DNA of 64,000 bases from Rhodoplanes tepidamans. GTDB lineage: Bacteria; Pseudomonadota; Alphaproteobacteria; Rhizobiales; Xanthobacteraceae. Below the pieces are notes generated by a model. The model was not told the DNA's origin, did not search any database, and saw only the letters and a list, made by a program, of their open reading frames with translations. The position numbers and the translations under genes are program-made. Shown here in pieces: positions 63,418 to 64,000 of this stretch (the first letter of the stretch is position 1; every line of letters starts with the position of its first letter). Location of the stretch: NCBI RefSeq assembly GCF_030813915.1, contig NZ_JAUSUJ010000010.1, positions 62,001 through 126,000 of the forward strand, read 5' to 3'.

Positions 63418-64000
63418 CAGATCATCTCCTCCGCCTTGCGCTTCCTGGCCTGGGCGGCGAGCTGGCGCCGCACCTTCTCGCGGAACTCGGGCCGCGCCTT
63501 CGGCACGTCCTCGTGCACGCCGGCGGCGTCGCCCGTGCCGACGCCGCGGAACAGCTCGGTCATGGCGTCGAACCGCGCCTTGTTGGCCATCGCCGTGTTG
63601 ACCACCACGGCGAGCGAGCCGGCGCCGGCGACGCCCATCAGGGGCCGCGCCGAGATCAGGTTGGTGAAGTAGAGCGCCGGGATGGCGTGCTGCTTGGCGT
63701 GCTGCACCACCGGCGTCGTGCCGATCGCGAGATCCGGCGCGAAGGCGTCGACGGCGGCGAGGTCCTGCTCAAGCGAAGCACGGTACTGGACCTTCACGCC
63801 CCGCGCCTCGAGCCAGTCGCGGTCGCTCTCCGACCAGCGGGTGCGCGGGCACGCCGTGCCGACATAGGGAACCTCGGCGCCGCTCTCGATCAGCAGGCGG
63901 GCGACGAGCAGCTCGGAGCCCTCGTAGCCCGACACCGTGATGCGGCCGCGCACCGGATTGGCGGCGAGCGCGGCCTCGATGGCCGGCAGCATCCGGGCCT
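63417..64000 (-). CDS. bchY: Chlorophyllide a reductase subunit Y (3' part; 5' end beyond window)
   Basis: The C-terminal 190 or so residues of BchY, partner of BchZ, with [60 protein letters not shown] and a basic tail ending RKRKAEEMI. The frame runs off the right edge. bchX is expected just beyond. Confidence 0.95.
   Translation of the reverse strand, partial: ARMLPAIEAALAANPVRGRITVSGYEGSELLVARLLIESGAEVPYVGTACPRTRWSESDRDWLEARGVKVQYRASLEQDLAAVDAFAPDLAIGTTPVVQHAKQHAIPALYFTNLISARPLMGVAGAGSLAVVVNTAMANKARFDAMTELFRGVGTGDAAGVHEDVPKARPEFREKVRRQLAAQARKRKAEEMI

Overview
The window is a GC-rich, densely coding chromosomal segment from a purple non-sulfur phototrophic alphaproteobacterium, most likely of the order Hyphomicrobiales (Rhizobiales). 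The evidence is a photosynthesis gene cluster with a pufBALMC operon that carries a tetrahaem reaction-centre cytochrome, two ppsR paralogues beside a kinase-less bacteriophytochrome, an aerobic cobaltochelatase (cobS/cobT), and typical alphaproteobacterial housekeeping neighbours (accA, xerD, aroK-aroB, bolA, fdxA, carD, rpmB). A relative of Rhodoplanes, Rhodopseudomonas or Blastochloris fits; the genus cannot be fixed from the sequence alone.

Region 1 (1-30.9 kb) is mostly housekeeping and small accessory genes. It holds accA; a divergent AraC/SDR pair; a MntA-HepT type toxin-antitoxin pair; about 1.1 kb of non-coding repeat mosaic; xerD; a two-component system next to a Spy/CpxP-like periplasmic protein whose upstream region carries a GTAAA-N5-GTAAA box; aroK-aroB; a CBS-domain transporter; bolA; a J-domain protein; cobS and cobT; an esterase-like protein; a quinone reductase/LysR pair; a PACE-type membrane protein; an SDR/LysR pair; carD with a long Lys/Ala/Pro extension; fdxA; an S4 protein and a SUV3-like helicase; a DUF3108 protein; rpmB; and a Uma2-type nuclease.

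Region 2 (30.97-64 kb, running off the right end) is the photosynthesis gene cluster. A leftward block, read 5' to 3', runs bchF-bchN-bchB-bchH-bchL-bchM-lhaA-puhA-puhB-puhC-orf100-acsF-puhE. Many of its genes overlap by 4 bases, which suggests one superoperon making bacteriochlorophyll a and assembling the reaction centre. Diverging from bchF, a rightward block runs aerR-ppsR1-bchG-pucC-like-bchP-tspO-orf98, then ppsR2 and bphP. A haem oxygenase gene (leftward) faces bphP and would supply its biliverdin. Last comes the leftward block bchY-bchZ-pufQ-like-pufB-pufA-pufL-pufM-pufC.

Control logic visible in the sequence: two imperfect PpsR/CrtJ palindromes cover the putative -35 and -10 of bchF, and a third flanks a good sigma-70-like promoter for aerR. 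AerR (B12-binding antirepressor), two PpsR proteins that differ in their DNA-binding-domain cysteine, a BphP with no kinase domain, a haem oxygenase and TspO are all encoded within 12 kb. Together they suggest integration of oxygen/redox, near-infrared light, cobalamin and tetrapyrrole status. Stem-loops between pufA and pufL probably set the antenna to reaction-centre ratio. No tRNA, rRNA, CRISPR array or insertion sequence was recognised.
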